From: Dichotomicrobium sp964466965
GTDB lineage: Bacteria; Pseudomonadota; Alphaproteobacteria; Rhizobiales; Rhodomicrobiaceae
DNA: 8,671 bases
Assembly (NCBI GenBank): GCA_964466965.1
Contig: CAYXPZ010000096.1
Span: 1 to 8,671 of the forward strand
Direction of reading: 5' to 3'
This document shows, piece after piece, positions 1-6,843 of the stretch; within the stretch, counting starts at the first letter, position 1; each line of letters opens with the position of its first letter. Both the position numbers and the translations under genes were made by a program. The notes under the pieces are model-generated. The model was not told the DNA's origin. It made no database searches and was given only the letters and a program-made list of their open reading frames with translations.

Positions 1-1
1 A

Positions 2-1390
2 AAGCCGGGCATAGGATTTCCGAAGGAAAGGGAGAACCAGAAGCGCTGGAACGGAGGCTGGGAGCGTACCCGCTCGGGCAAGCTGCGGCCCAAGATCGGC
101 TCGAAATGGCGCATCCTCGCCAACATCTTCGCCAACCCGGACCTGCCGGAGATCGACGACTACTACGAGCCGTTCACCTTCGATTACGAGCACCTGCAAA
201 ACGCGCCGGAGATGAACACCGCCCCGACGGCGCGCGCGCGCTCGCTCATCACCGGCGAGCGGATGGACCGCATCGAATGGGGGCCGAACTGGGAGGAAAT
301 CCTGGGCGGCGAATTCGCCAAGCGGTCAAAGGACTCCAACTTTGATGGCATCGAGAAGGAGATCTACGGACAGTTCGAAAACACCTTCATGATGTACCTG
401 CCCCGGCTTTGCGAACATTGTCTGAACCCGACCTGCGTCGCGTCGTGCCCGTCAGGCGCGATCTACAAGCGCGAGGAAGACGGCATCGTCCTGATCGACC
501 AGGAAAAATGCCGGGGCTGGCGCATGTGCATCTCCGGCTGCCCCTACAAGAAGATCTACTTCAACTGGAGTTCGGGCAAATCGGAGAAATGCATCTTCTG
601 CTATCCGCGCATCGAGGCGGGCGAGCCGACAGTGTGCTCGGAAACCTGCGTGGGGCGCATCCGCTATCTCGGCGTGCTGCTCTATGATGCCGACGCCATC
701 GAGACGGCGGCATCGACGCCTGACCCGCAGGATCTCTACGAGGCGCAGTTGGACGTTTTTCTCGACCCGTTCGACCAGAAGGTCATCAACCAGGCGCGTA
801 TGGACGGCGTGCCGGAAAACTGGATCGACGCGGCCCAGCGCTCGCCGATCTGGAAGATGGCGATGGACTGGAAGGTGGCCTTCCCGCTGCACCCGGAATA
901 CCGTACCCTACCGATGGTCTGGTATGTGCCGCCGCTCTCGCCGATCCAGTCAGCCGCCGAAGCCGGAAAGATGGGCCTCAACGGCGCGATGCCGGACGTG
1001 CGCTCCTTGCGCATCCCGTTGAAATATCTCGCCAACCTGCTCACCGCTGGCAAGGAAGAGCCGGTCGCGCAAGGGCTTGAGCGGATGCTGGCGATGCGCG
1101 CCTACATGCGCTCGAAAACCGTGGATGGCGTCATCGACGAGACGATCGCGGAGAATGTCGGCATGACCGGCGAGATGATCGAGGACATGTACAAGTATAT
1201 GGCGATTGCGAACTACGAGGACCGCTTCGTCATTCCGACCGCCCACCGCGAGCTTGGCGACGACACCTACAAACTGCGGGGCGATTGCGGCTTCAGCTTC
1301 GGCAATGGCTGCTCCGGCGGGCGCACCGAGTTCGACCTGTTCGGCGCGAAGGGCCATCCGCGTCCGCAAAAGACGATGGAGAAGGTGTGA
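2..1390 (+). CDS. narH: Respiratory nitrate reductase beta subunit NarH (5' partial)
   Basis: This is the iron-sulfur electron-transfer subunit of the membrane-bound, cytoplasm-facing nitrate reductase NarGHI; it passes electrons from the haem b subunit NarI to the molybdenum subunit NarG. The frame is open from base 2 with clear NarH sequence (KPGIGFP, IDDYYEPF), so the real start lies left of the window. By my recollection of E. coli NarH about 47 residues are missing, including the first four-cysteine group. Visible cluster ligands are CEHCLNPTCVASC (nt 410-448), CRGWRMCISGC (nt 509-541), where the Trp replaces a Cys as expected for the [3Fe-4S] cluster, and CIFC (nt 590-601) followed by CSETC (nt 635-649). 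SLITGERM and LPMVWYVPPLSPIQSA are further family signatures. The ATG at 212 is internal. The TGA stop overlaps the narJ ATG by one base. The C-terminus (GCSGGRTEFDLFG and on) is intact. Confidence 0.97.
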   Translation, partial: KPGIGFPKERENQKRWNGGWERTRSGKLRPKIGSKWRILANIFANPDLPEIDDYYEPFTFDYEHLQNAPEMNTAPTARARSLITGERMDRIEWGPNWEEILGGEFAKRSKDSNFDGIEKEIYGQFENTFMMYLPRLCEHCLNPTCVASCPSGAIYKREEDGIVLIDQEKCRGWRMCISGCPYKKIYFNWSSGKSEKCIFCYPRIEAGEPTVCSETCVGRIRYLGVLLYDADAIETAASTPDPQDLYEAQLDVFLDPFDQKVINQARMDGVPENWIDAAQRSPIWKMAMDWKVAFPLHPEYRTLPMVWYVPPLSPIQSAAEAGKMGLNGAMPDVRSLRIPLKYLANLLTAGKEEPVAQGLERMLAMRAYMRSKTVDGVIDETIAENVGMTGEMIEDMYKYMAIANYEDRFVIPTAHRELGDDTYKLRGDCGFSFGNGCSGGRTEFDLFGAKGHPRPQKTMEKV

Positions 1391-2106
1391 TGAGCCAGAC
1401 CTACAAGATCCTGTCGGCGCTGCTCACATACCCGACGGCCGAGCTTCAGGCCGCGGCGCCCGAGATGCGCCCGGTGCTGGAGCGCGAACGGCTGCTACCG
1501 GCAAAGCAGATTGCCAGCGTCGGGCGGCTGATCGACGAGTTGTCGAGCCGCGACATCTATGACCTGCAGGAGCGCTACGTGCTGCTGTTTGACCGCACCC
1601 GCTCGCTGTCGCTGCACCTGTTCGAGCATGTCTATGGCGAAAGCCGGGATCGCGGCGCGGCGATGGTCGATCTGGCGCAGGCCTATGAGCAGCACGGCCT
1701 GATGATCGCGGCGAACGAGTTGCCAGACTTCCTGCCGCTGTTCCTCGAATTCCTGTCGGTGTTGCCGCCGGAAGAGGCGCAGGACTGGCTGGCGCGCACG
1801 GTGCATATCATCTCGGCGTTCCGCCAGCGGCTGCGCAAGCGCAAAAGCCCTTATGCGGCGGTATTCTGGGCCGTCGAGACGTTGGCGAACACGCTACCCG
1901 ACGAGGAAGTGCTGAAGGCTCTGCGCGAGCAGGAGGACGACGACCCGAACGATCTTGAAGCGCTGGACCGCGCCTGGGAAGACGCGCCGGTAACCTTCGG
2001 CCCAGGTGATGCGGCGAATGACGGCTGCTCGCGCGATCGCCTCGTGAGCCAGATTCGCGCCGGGCATCGCCCCGCGCCGCCCATCAACGACCTGCCGCAA
2101 GGCTGA
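1390..2106 (+). CDS. narJ: Nitrate reductase assembly chaperone NarJ
   Basis: A cytoplasmic redox-enzyme maturation chaperone (NarJ/DmsD/TorD superfamily) needed for cofactor insertion into NarG and membrane docking of NarGH; it is not part of the final enzyme. The 238-residue product matches the usual NarJ length. The family signature LHLFEHVYGESRDRG is at residues 75-89, and ELPDFLPLFLEFL at about 110-122. The C-terminal third is very acidic (EQEDDDPNDLE) and rather variable, as is common in this family. The ATG at 1390 is chosen because it begins the NarJ-like sequence (MSQTYKILSALLTYP), overlaps the narH stop as TGATG and follows a GGAGAAGG ribosome site at 1378-1385. The frame is open further upstream, but that extension lies inside narH and is arginine-rich shadow sequence. 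Its position between narH and narI is the canonical one. Confidence 0.95.
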   Translation: MSQTYKILSALLTYPTAELQAAAPEMRPVLERERLLPAKQIASVGRLIDELSSRDIYDLQERYVLLFDRTRSLSLHLFEHVYGESRDRGAAMVDLAQAYEQHGLMIAANELPDFLPLFLEFLSVLPPEEAQDWLARTVHIISAFRQRLRKRKSPYAAVFWAVETLANTLPDEEVLKALREQEDDDPNDLEALDRAWEDAPVTFGPGDAANDGCSRDRLVSQIRAGHRPAPPINDLPQG

Positions 2107-2123
2107 ACCGCTGGAGACACCAG

Positions 2124-2837
2124 ATGTACCTCCCCGACACCCTCAACTACATCCTGTTCGGCTATTATCCGTATCTGTGCCTGACGGTTTTTCTTGCTGG
2201 CAGCCTGCTGCGCTTCGAGCGCGAGCAATACACCTGGCGCGCCGCTTCCAGCCAGATCCTGCGCAAGAAGCAGCTGAAATACGGCTCGATCCTTTTTCAT
2301 GTGTCGATCCTGTTCCTGTTCTTCGGCCATCTGTTCGGCCTGCTAACGCCAAAGGCCATCTATTCGCCCTTCATCGGTCCCGAAGCCAAGCAATGGGTCG
2401 CGATCATCACCGGCGGCGCGGCGGGCGTCGTCTGCTTCATCGGACTGTCGATGCTGGTGCACCGTCGGCTGTTTGACCGGCGCATTTTCGTGACGAGCAC
2501 CTATCAGGACATCGCCGTGCTGCTCATCCTGTGGGTGCAGCTTGCCATCGGTCTGGCGACGCTGCCTTATTCCATCGCTCATGCCGAAGGCGGCAAGACC
2601 ATGCTCCTGCTGTCAGAATGGGCCCAGAAGATCGTGACCTGGCAGCCTGGCGCGGCGGAACTGATCCAGGGGCTGGACTGGGCCTATCAGGCGCATTTGG
2701 TGCTGGGCATGACGATCTTCCTGATCTTCCCGTTCACGCGGCTTGTCCATGTCTGGAGCGCGCCGGTGTGGTTCCTGTTCCGGCGCGGCTGGCAGATTAC
2801 CCGCACCAATCGCCGGGCCGCAGGAGGCAGCCTGTGA
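2124..2837 (+). CDS. narI: Respiratory nitrate reductase gamma subunit NarI, haem b membrane anchor
   Basis: The integral inner-membrane subunit that oxidises quinol and delivers electrons to NarH through two b haems. The 237-residue product has about five hydrophobic helices (roughly residues 10-30, 52-75, 91-112, 127-149 and 188-206). The four expected haem ligands are visible: H59 and H69 (10 apart) and H191 and H209 (18 apart), the same spacing as H56/H66 and H187/H205 in E. coli NarI. The N-terminus (MYLPDTLNYILFGYYPY) matches the family. The start follows a GGAG ribosome site at 2113-2116, 17 nt after narJ. The last codons overlap the next gene as GTGA. No residue needed for function appears to be missing, and the length is slightly above that of E. 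coli NarI (225 residues). Confidence 0.96.
   Translation: MYLPDTLNYILFGYYPYLCLTVFLAGSLLRFEREQYTWRAASSQILRKKQLKYGSILFHVSILFLFFGHLFGLLTPKAIYSPFIGPEAKQWVAIITGGAAGVVCFIGLSMLVHRRLFDRRIFVTSTYQDIAVLLILWVQLAIGLATLPYSIAHAEGGKTMLLLSEWAQKIVTWQPGAAELIQGLDWAYQAHLVLGMTIFLIFPFTRLVHVWSAPVWFLFRRGWQITRTNRRAAGGSL
2822..2827 (+). promoter_or_regulatory. Strong ribosome binding site deciding a GTG start
   Basis: A perfect AGGAGG lies inside the 3' end of narI, six bases before the GTG at 2834. It supports starting the parvulin gene at this GTG, which overlaps the narI stop codon, and not at an internal ATG such as codon 20. Confidence 0.7.
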
Positions 2838-3628
2838 CCGCCATTACCGTGAACGGAACCGAAATCTCTGAGGCGGCCATCGCCTCGGAGATGCAGCATC
2901 ACCCGGCGGAGACGCCGGAAGAAGCGATGAGCGAAGCGGCGCGCGCGCTGGCGATCCGCACGCTGTTGTTGCAGCGGGCGCGAGTGCTCGACCTGGAGCC
3001 CGCGCCGCGAGTGGATGAAGATGGCAAGCGCGAAACCGAGGAGGATGCGCTGATCCGCCAGGTTCTGGAGGCCGAGGTGCAAACCCCGGAGCCGGACGAG
3101 GATGCGTGCCGCCGCTTCTACGAGAACAACACCTCGCGCTTCACGTCGCCCGATCTGTATGAGGCCGCGCATATCCTGTTCTCCGCCGACAGCGCCGACA
3201 AGGATGCCTACGCCAAGGCCACGACCGAAGCTCAGACCTGCCTCGAAACGCTGAAGGAGAACCCGCAAGCTTTGGCGGACATGGCCAAGGCGCGCTCGGA
3301 CTGTCCGTCCGCGGAAAGCGGCGGCAATCTCGGGCAGATCACGCGCGGGCAGGTGACGCCGGAGTTCGAGACCATGATGATGGGCCTTGAGCCGGGCCAA
3401 CTCTGCCCGGTGCCGGTCAAAACGCGCTACGGCGTCCACATTATATACTTGCACCGGCATATTCCCGGGCGCACGCTGCCCTTCGAGATGGTGCGCGAGC
3501 GCATCGCGGAGTATCTTCGTGAGGCGGTCTGGCGGCGCGCGGTCTCGCAATATATCGGGCTGCTGGTGGGCAGCGCCGATATTCAGGGGCTGGACATGGA
3601 GGGCACCGCATCGCCGCTGGTGCAGTAG
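2834..3628 (+). CDS. Parvulin-type peptidyl-prolyl cis-trans isomerase of the nar operon
   Basis: A PpiC/SurA-type rotamase that isomerises X-Pro bonds. The 264-residue protein has an N-terminal helical region (about 1-105, highly charged) and a C-terminal parvulin domain (about 107-208). Visible parvulin features are AAHILF with H113, SDCPSAESGGNLG with C157 and the GG-LG turn, FETMMMGLEPGQ, and YGVHIIYL with H202. No signal peptide or membrane helix is seen, so it probably acts in the cytoplasm, as would suit NarGH folding. It starts with GTG overlapping the narI stop and has a strong ribosome site. A PpiC-type gene also follows narI in the Pseudomonas aeruginosa nar cluster (established knowledge), so a role in nitrate reductase assembly is a fair inference, although the substrate is unknown. 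The domain call is firm; the biological role is not. Confidence 0.9.
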   Translation: MTAITVNGTEISEAAIASEMQHHPAETPEEAMSEAARALAIRTLLLQRARVLDLEPAPRVDEDGKRETEEDALIRQVLEAEVQTPEPDEDACRRFYENNTSRFTSPDLYEAAHILFSADSADKDAYAKATTEAQTCLETLKENPQALADMAKARSDCPSAESGGNLGQITRGQVTPEFETMMMGLEPGQLCPVPVKTRYGVHIIYLHRHIPGRTLPFEMVRERIAEYLREAVWRRAVSQYIGLLVGSADIQGLDMEGTASPLVQ

Positions 3629-3639
3629 CGGAGCATCCG

Positions 3640-4251
3640 ATGACTAAGTCCGTAGCCGACATTTTCAAGCTCAACCGGCGTTGGGCCAAGGAGCATCTGG
3701 AAGCCGACACAGACTATTTCGACCGGCTGTCAAACCTCCAGAAACCCGATTACCTGTGGATCGGCTGCGCCGATAGCCGCGTGCCCGCGAACGTCATCAC
3801 CGGGCTGGAACCAGGCGAGGTCTTTGTTCACCGCAACATTGCCAATATCGTCAGCGCGGCCGACATGAATTGCATGGCTGTGATGCAATACGCAATCGAG
3901 CATCTGCACATCAAGCATGTCGTCATCTGCGGCCATTACGGCTGTGGCGGCGTCCATGCTGCGATGGAGCCGCCGGGCCATGGGCTGGTGGATTTCTGGC
4001 TCGACAGTGTGCGCGCAACCGCCCGTGAGCACCAAGCCGAACTCGATGCGTGTGATACCGATGCGGCGCGCGCGGACCGGCTGTGCGAGTTGAACGTGCA
4101 TGCACAGGTGCGCAACATCTGCCACTCGACCGTCCTGCAGCGGGCGTGGGCGCGCGGCGACGATATCGCTGTTCATGGCTGGATTTACGGGCTGCATGAT
4201 GGTCTGCTGCATGATCTTGAATGCGATGTGACCCGCGGCGCGACCGGATAG
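3640..4251 (+). CDS. Beta-class carbonic anhydrase
   Basis: A zinc enzyme that interconverts CO2 and bicarbonate in the cytoplasm. The 203-residue sequence shows the beta-class zinc ligands C43 (in CADSR), H99 and C102 (in GHYGCGG), the catalytic dyad D45 and R47, and the family stretches EVFVHRNIAN (60-69) and IKHVVICGHYGCGGV (91-105). The conserved tail VHGWIYGL is at about 178-185. It is close in type to E. coli Can/CynT, though a little shorter than Can (220 residues). The start follows GGAG at 3630-3633, and it begins 11 nt after the isomerase stop, so it reads as the last gene of the nar operon. A link to nitrate respiration, for example pH or bicarbonate balance, is inference. I leave the gene symbol empty because Can and CynT cannot be separated by eye. 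Confidence 0.93.
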   Translation: MTKSVADIFKLNRRWAKEHLEADTDYFDRLSNLQKPDYLWIGCADSRVPANVITGLEPGEVFVHRNIANIVSAADMNCMAVMQYAIEHLHIKHVVICGHYGCGGVHAAMEPPGHGLVDFWLDSVRATAREHQAELDACDTDAARADRLCELNVHAQVRNICHSTVLQRAWARGDDIAVHGWIYGLHDGLLHDLECDVTRGATG

Positions 4252-4263
4252 TTTCGCGCCTTT
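4237..4263 (+). terminator. Possible terminator at the convergent nar/nnrU junction
   Basis: GGCGCGA (4237-4243) pairs perfectly with TCGCGCC (4254-4260) around a 10-base loop that contains the carbonic anhydrase stop codon, and is followed by TTT then AAAA. It could end plus-strand transcription of the nar operon. The T-tract is short, so the call is moderate. On the minus strand the hairpin is not followed by a T-tract, so it is unlikely to end nnrU transcription. Confidence 0.45.
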
Positions 4264-4972
4264 AAAACAGCGGCAGCGGCGAAACGCCGAACAATTTCGG
4301 GTGCAGGGCGAGCAGCACGAACCATGCGGCGAGACCCGCGGCGATGCGAACCGGCTGCGCTAGCACGGGCCACAGGCGCGCGCGCCCGGCGATGATCGCG
4401 GCGAACGGGATGAGTGAGGTGTTCGCCGCGCGCGCCGCCCAGACATCCGCGCCCCATGCGCGCTTCTTCCGCCGCTCGAACATGCGCATGCCGATGAGGC
4501 CGAACGCGGCGAACAGCCCGAATAGCAACACATGCGCCAGATTGCCGTTCGGCACGATATGCGCAAGCGCCCACAGCACCACCGCCCACAGGATCGGATA
4601 GCGCGTCAGCCCGGCGATGCCCGGGTTGGCCGGATCGAACCGCTCCGGCGCGCGCCCGGCGAACGAGAACGGGTTGACCGCGCCCGCGCCCAGCGCCGCG
4701 AGCACGCACACGATTGGCATGGCGACATTCGGCACCCAAAGTTGCCAAGGCGCGAACGCCCACAGCTCGACATAAGGCGCGCGGCCCGCCGCGACGATCA
4801 GCCAGCCCAGCGCGGCCAGCGAAGCGGCGGAATAAAGCGTGAGATACCCCGCCGGCCCGAGCGCGCCGCGCAGCCAGCCCCGCATCGGCGGGCGCGCCGG
4901 TACGATGTGCGAGGCGAAGAAGGTGACGAAGGCGACCGCCATCTCCACCCATCCGGCCGCCGCCGCGATCAT
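4262..4972 (-). CDS. nnrU: NnrU family membrane protein
   Basis: A polytopic inner-membrane protein of the NnrU family, linked genetically to nitrite and nitric oxide metabolism in denitrifiers; plant Z-ISO is a haem b-containing homologue. The 236-residue product has about six hydrophobic segments (near 10-23, 43-62, 82-97, 125-140, 146-163 and 207-223). Family-like features are SHIVPARPPMRGWL (21-34), GLTRYPILWAVVLWALAHIVPNG (121-143), MRMFERRKK (162-170) and a C-terminal LHPKLFG. Conserved histidines (H22, H138, H147, H224) are possible haem ligands. The ATG overlaps the nsrR stop as ATGA and has a GGAG ribosome site (minus strand, 4984-4981), so it is translationally coupled to nsrR and presumably under the same control. 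Its stop lies 10 bases from the stop of the convergent carbonic anhydrase gene. The exact biochemical role is not established. Confidence 0.88.
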   Translation of the reverse strand: MIAAAAGWVEMAVAFVTFFASHIVPARPPMRGWLRGALGPAGYLTLYSAASLAALGWLIVAAGRAPYVELWAFAPWQLWVPNVAMPIVCVLAALGAGAVNPFSFAGRAPERFDPANPGIAGLTRYPILWAVVLWALAHIVPNGNLAHVLLFGLFAAFGLIGMRMFERRKKRAWGADVWAARAANTSLIPFAAIIAGRARLWPVLAQPVRIAAGLAAWFVLLALHPKLFGVSPLPLF

Positions 4973-5403
4973 GTTGCGGTCTCCGTTGTCGCGGCGTCAT
5001 CCAGCACATAGGCGATATCTGCGAGCGGCACAGCATCAAGCGAGGCGAAGAACGCTTCCTGCGCCTGCGCAAGATGGCGCATCAGGCCGCACCCACGGGT
5101 GAGCCGGCAATCCCCGCCATCGGCGCGGAAGCATTCGACCAAGGCCGAACCCGTTTCGAGCCGCCGCGTCACCGCGCCCAGACTGATCGCCCGCGCATCA
5201 CGCGCCAGCATGAAGCCGCCGCTCTTGCCCCGCCGCGTTTTGATGAAGCCAGCCCGCGCCAGCTCCCGCACGATTTTCACCATGTGGTGGCGTGAGACGC
5301 CCGCCTTCGCCGCGATCTCTTCGGTCGTGAATGAGCGCCGGGGCTGTCCTGCCAGGATCATCAGCGCGCGCAGGCCGAAATCGGTAAACTGGGTGAGACG
5401 CAT
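4969..5403 (-). CDS. nsrR: Rrf2-family nitric oxide-sensing repressor NsrR
   Basis: A DNA-binding repressor whose Fe-S cluster is destroyed by nitric oxide, relieving repression of NO-handling genes. The 144-residue protein starts MRLTQFTDFGLRAL, the classic NsrR opening. The winged helix-turn-helix spans about 24-66, with SRHHMVKI as recognition helix and RGKSGGF as wing. Three cysteines, C91, C99 and C105 (CFRADGGDCRLTRGC), match the NsrR cluster spacing (x7, x5, as I recall for Bacillus NsrR). D8 and R12 match the non-cysteine ligand region known from Streptomyces NsrR. The start at 5403 is chosen over a longer frame from 5487 because the family sequence begins there and AGGAG lies five bases upstream (minus strand, 5413-5409). 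It overlaps nnrU and faces nnrS, its likely target. Other Fe-S Rrf2 proteins such as IscR are less likely given the cysteine spacing and the context. Confidence 0.87.
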   Translation of the reverse strand: MRLTQFTDFGLRALMILAGQPRRSFTTEEIAAKAGVSRHHMVKIVRELARAGFIKTRRGKSGGFMLARDARAISLGAVTRRLETGSALVECFRADGGDCRLTRGCGLMRHLAQAQEAFFASLDAVPLADIAYVLDDAATTETAT

Positions 5404-5429
5404 CGCCGCTCCTATAAACAGTATTTGAG

Positions 5430-5450
5430 ATGCAGGTTTAATTGATGCAT
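5430..5450. promoter_or_regulatory. Inverted repeat in the nsrR-nnrS intergenic region, candidate NsrR operator
   Basis: ATGCA (5430-5434) and TGCAT (5446-5450) form an inverted repeat with an 11-base AT-rich spacer, lying between the divergent nsrR and nnrS starts. NsrR sites in gamma-proteobacteria carry ATGCA-type half-sites, but with a shorter spacing than here (about 7 bases between these cores as I remember the consensus), so the match is partial. A TTGAGA (5425-5430) that could serve as the -35 element of nnrS overlaps the left arm, a position that would allow repression. No convincing -10 box and no full FNR/NnrR-type TTGAT-N4-ATCAA site was found here; only a TTGAT half-site (5442-5446). 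Confidence 0.4.
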
Positions 5451-5508
5451 AGCTATCGGGAAAGGGCGAAATCGTCGCGCCCGACAAACCGGGGTCAGGA
5501 GCTCTGAA

Positions 5509-6690
5509 ATGGTCACATCGGCCGAGCGGCTACGCGAATATCAAGGTCCAGCGCTGTTCAGCTACGGGTTCCGCCCGTTCTTTCTGGGTGGCGCGCTGTG
5601 GGCCGTGCTGGCGATGGCGCTGTTCATCCCGGCGCTGACCGGCGCGATCAGCCTGCCCAGCGCGATGCCGGCGACAGTGTGGCACGCGCATGAATTGCTC
5701 TACGGCTTCCTGTCCGCCATTGTCGCGGGGTTCATCCTGACGGCGGTGCCGAACTGGACCGGGCGGTTACCAATCGCGGGTTGGCCGCTGGCGGGGTTGG
5801 CCGCGCTGTGGCTCGCCGGACGGCTGGCGGTGCTGTTATCGGGCGCCATTGGCGCGGTCGCCGCCGCGGCAATCGACATGGTCTTCATGCTGGCGCTGAT
5901 CGGCGTCATCGCCCGGGAGATCATCGCCAGCGGCAACACGCGCAACCTCAAGATCCTCGTGCTGATCGGCCTGCTGGCAGCTGGAAACGCCGTGTTCCAT
6001 GCCGAATTCATTGTGCAAGGGTTCGCCGATTATGGCATCCGGCTCGGCACCAGCGCGGCGGTGCTGCTCATCATCGTGATCGGCGGGCGGATTGTGCCCA
6101 GCTTCACGCGCAACTGGCTGGCGCGCGAAAACCCAGGCGCGCTGCCCGCGCAGATGAACCGCTTCGACATCGCCGCGATCCTGCTGGCAGCCATCGCCAT
6201 CGCCGCATGGATCGCCGCGCCGTTCGCTTCCTTCACGGGCGCGCTGCTCGCGCTCGCGGGGGCGGTCCACCTCGGGCGGCTGGCGCGCTGGCGCGGCTGG
6301 CGCACTTTGGCCGAGCCGCTATTGACGGTGCTGCACATCGGCTATTTGTTTGTGCCGCTCGGCTTCGTGGTCATGGCCTTGTCAATATTCGCGCCCGCAA
6401 TCATCGCGTCGTCATCGGCCATACACGCCTGGACGGCCGGAGCCATCGGCGTCATGACGCTTGCGGTGATGACGCGCGCAAGCCTGGGGCACACCGGCGG
6501 CGCGCTCACCGCGTCGCCCGCCATCATCGCGATCTACGCCGCTGCCGCGCTCGGCGCGCTCGCCCGCCTCGCCTCGGGCTTCGGCATCGCCTACGACCAA
6601 ATGCTGCATCTCGCCTCGCTGGGCTGGATCGCGGCTTTCGGCGGATTCGCCGTGGTGTTCGCCCCGCGGCTGCTCAGGCAGCGGGCATGA
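5509..6690 (+). CDS. nnrS: NnrS family haem/copper membrane protein
   Basis: A polytopic membrane protein of the NnrS family, reported to bind haem and copper and to relieve nitric oxide stress; in several bacteria it is repressed by NsrR. The 393-residue product is almost entirely hydrophobic, with about 10-12 membrane helices. Family landmarks are YGFRPFF (19-25), WHAHELLYGF (58-67), LTAVPNWTGR (77-86), GGRIVPSFTRNWL (192-204), HIGYLFVPLGF (276-286) and HAWTAGAIGVMTLAVMTRASLGHTG (split around 306-330), the last holding H306 and H328. The histidines H59, H61, H276, H306 and H328 are candidate metal or haem ligands. The start follows AGGAG (5497-5501). It is divergent from nsrR with a 105-bp shared promoter region. 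The length and motifs look complete. Confidence 0.93.
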   Translation: MVTSAERLREYQGPALFSYGFRPFFLGGALWAVLAMALFIPALTGAISLPSAMPATVWHAHELLYGFLSAIVAGFILTAVPNWTGRLPIAGWPLAGLAALWLAGRLAVLLSGAIGAVAAAAIDMVFMLALIGVIAREIIASGNTRNLKILVLIGLLAAGNAVFHAEFIVQGFADYGIRLGTSAAVLLIIVIGGRIVPSFTRNWLARENPGALPAQMNRFDIAAILLAAIAIAAWIAAPFASFTGALLALAGAVHLGRLARWRGWRTLAEPLLTVLHIGYLFVPLGFVVMALSIFAPAIIASSSAIHAWTAGAIGVMTLAVMTRASLGHTGGALTASPAIIAIYAAAALGALARLASGFGIAYDQMLHLASLGWIAAFGGFAVVFAPRLLRQRA

Positions 6691-6843
6691 CCACAGACGG
6701 GGATTTCGCGTCGCTGATGTGGTTCGATTTAAGCACCATCTAGGCATACATTTATGAGTTCCAGCGCTGTCTTGCCGCTCCGTCTGCCATCCCGGATCGC
6801 GCCGGGCGCAGACCGGCCGCATCTCGCTGCAAATGGGGTGCAA

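Noticed and set aside
2687..3550. Long minus-strand open frame (about 287 codons) opposite narI and the parvulin gene
   Set aside because: It is arginine/leucine-rich shadow sequence opposite a well-supported gene and shows no family motif.
4185..5072. Long minus-strand open frame overlapping nnrU and nsrR
   Set aside because: Composition is dominated by arginine and alanine, and it conflicts with nnrU and nsrR, which have clear family sequence, ribosome sites and coupled start/stop.
5442..5455. FNR/NnrR-type site near TTGATGCATAGCTA
   Set aside because: Only the left half TTGAT matches; the right half AGCTA does not match ATCAA.
5404..5487. Upstream extension of NsrR by 28 residues to an ATG at 5487
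   Set aside because: NsrR proteins begin MxLTxFTDxxLRAL, as at 5403, where an AGGAG site is well placed; the extension would also cover the candidate operator.
6666..6692. GCTGC-TCAG-GCAGC hairpin at the end of nnrS
   Set aside because: It lies inside the coding end of nnrS and is not followed by a T-tract, so it does not support a terminator.
5781..6743. Plus-strand open frame of about 320 codons inside and beyond nnrS
   Set aside because: Arginine- and histidine-rich translation in another frame of a recognised NnrS gene; an artefact of high GC.
6720..6760. Promoter for the DUF454 gene around TTCGAT and TACATT
   Set aside because: Both hexamers match the consensus poorly; AT-richness alone was not enough to call it.
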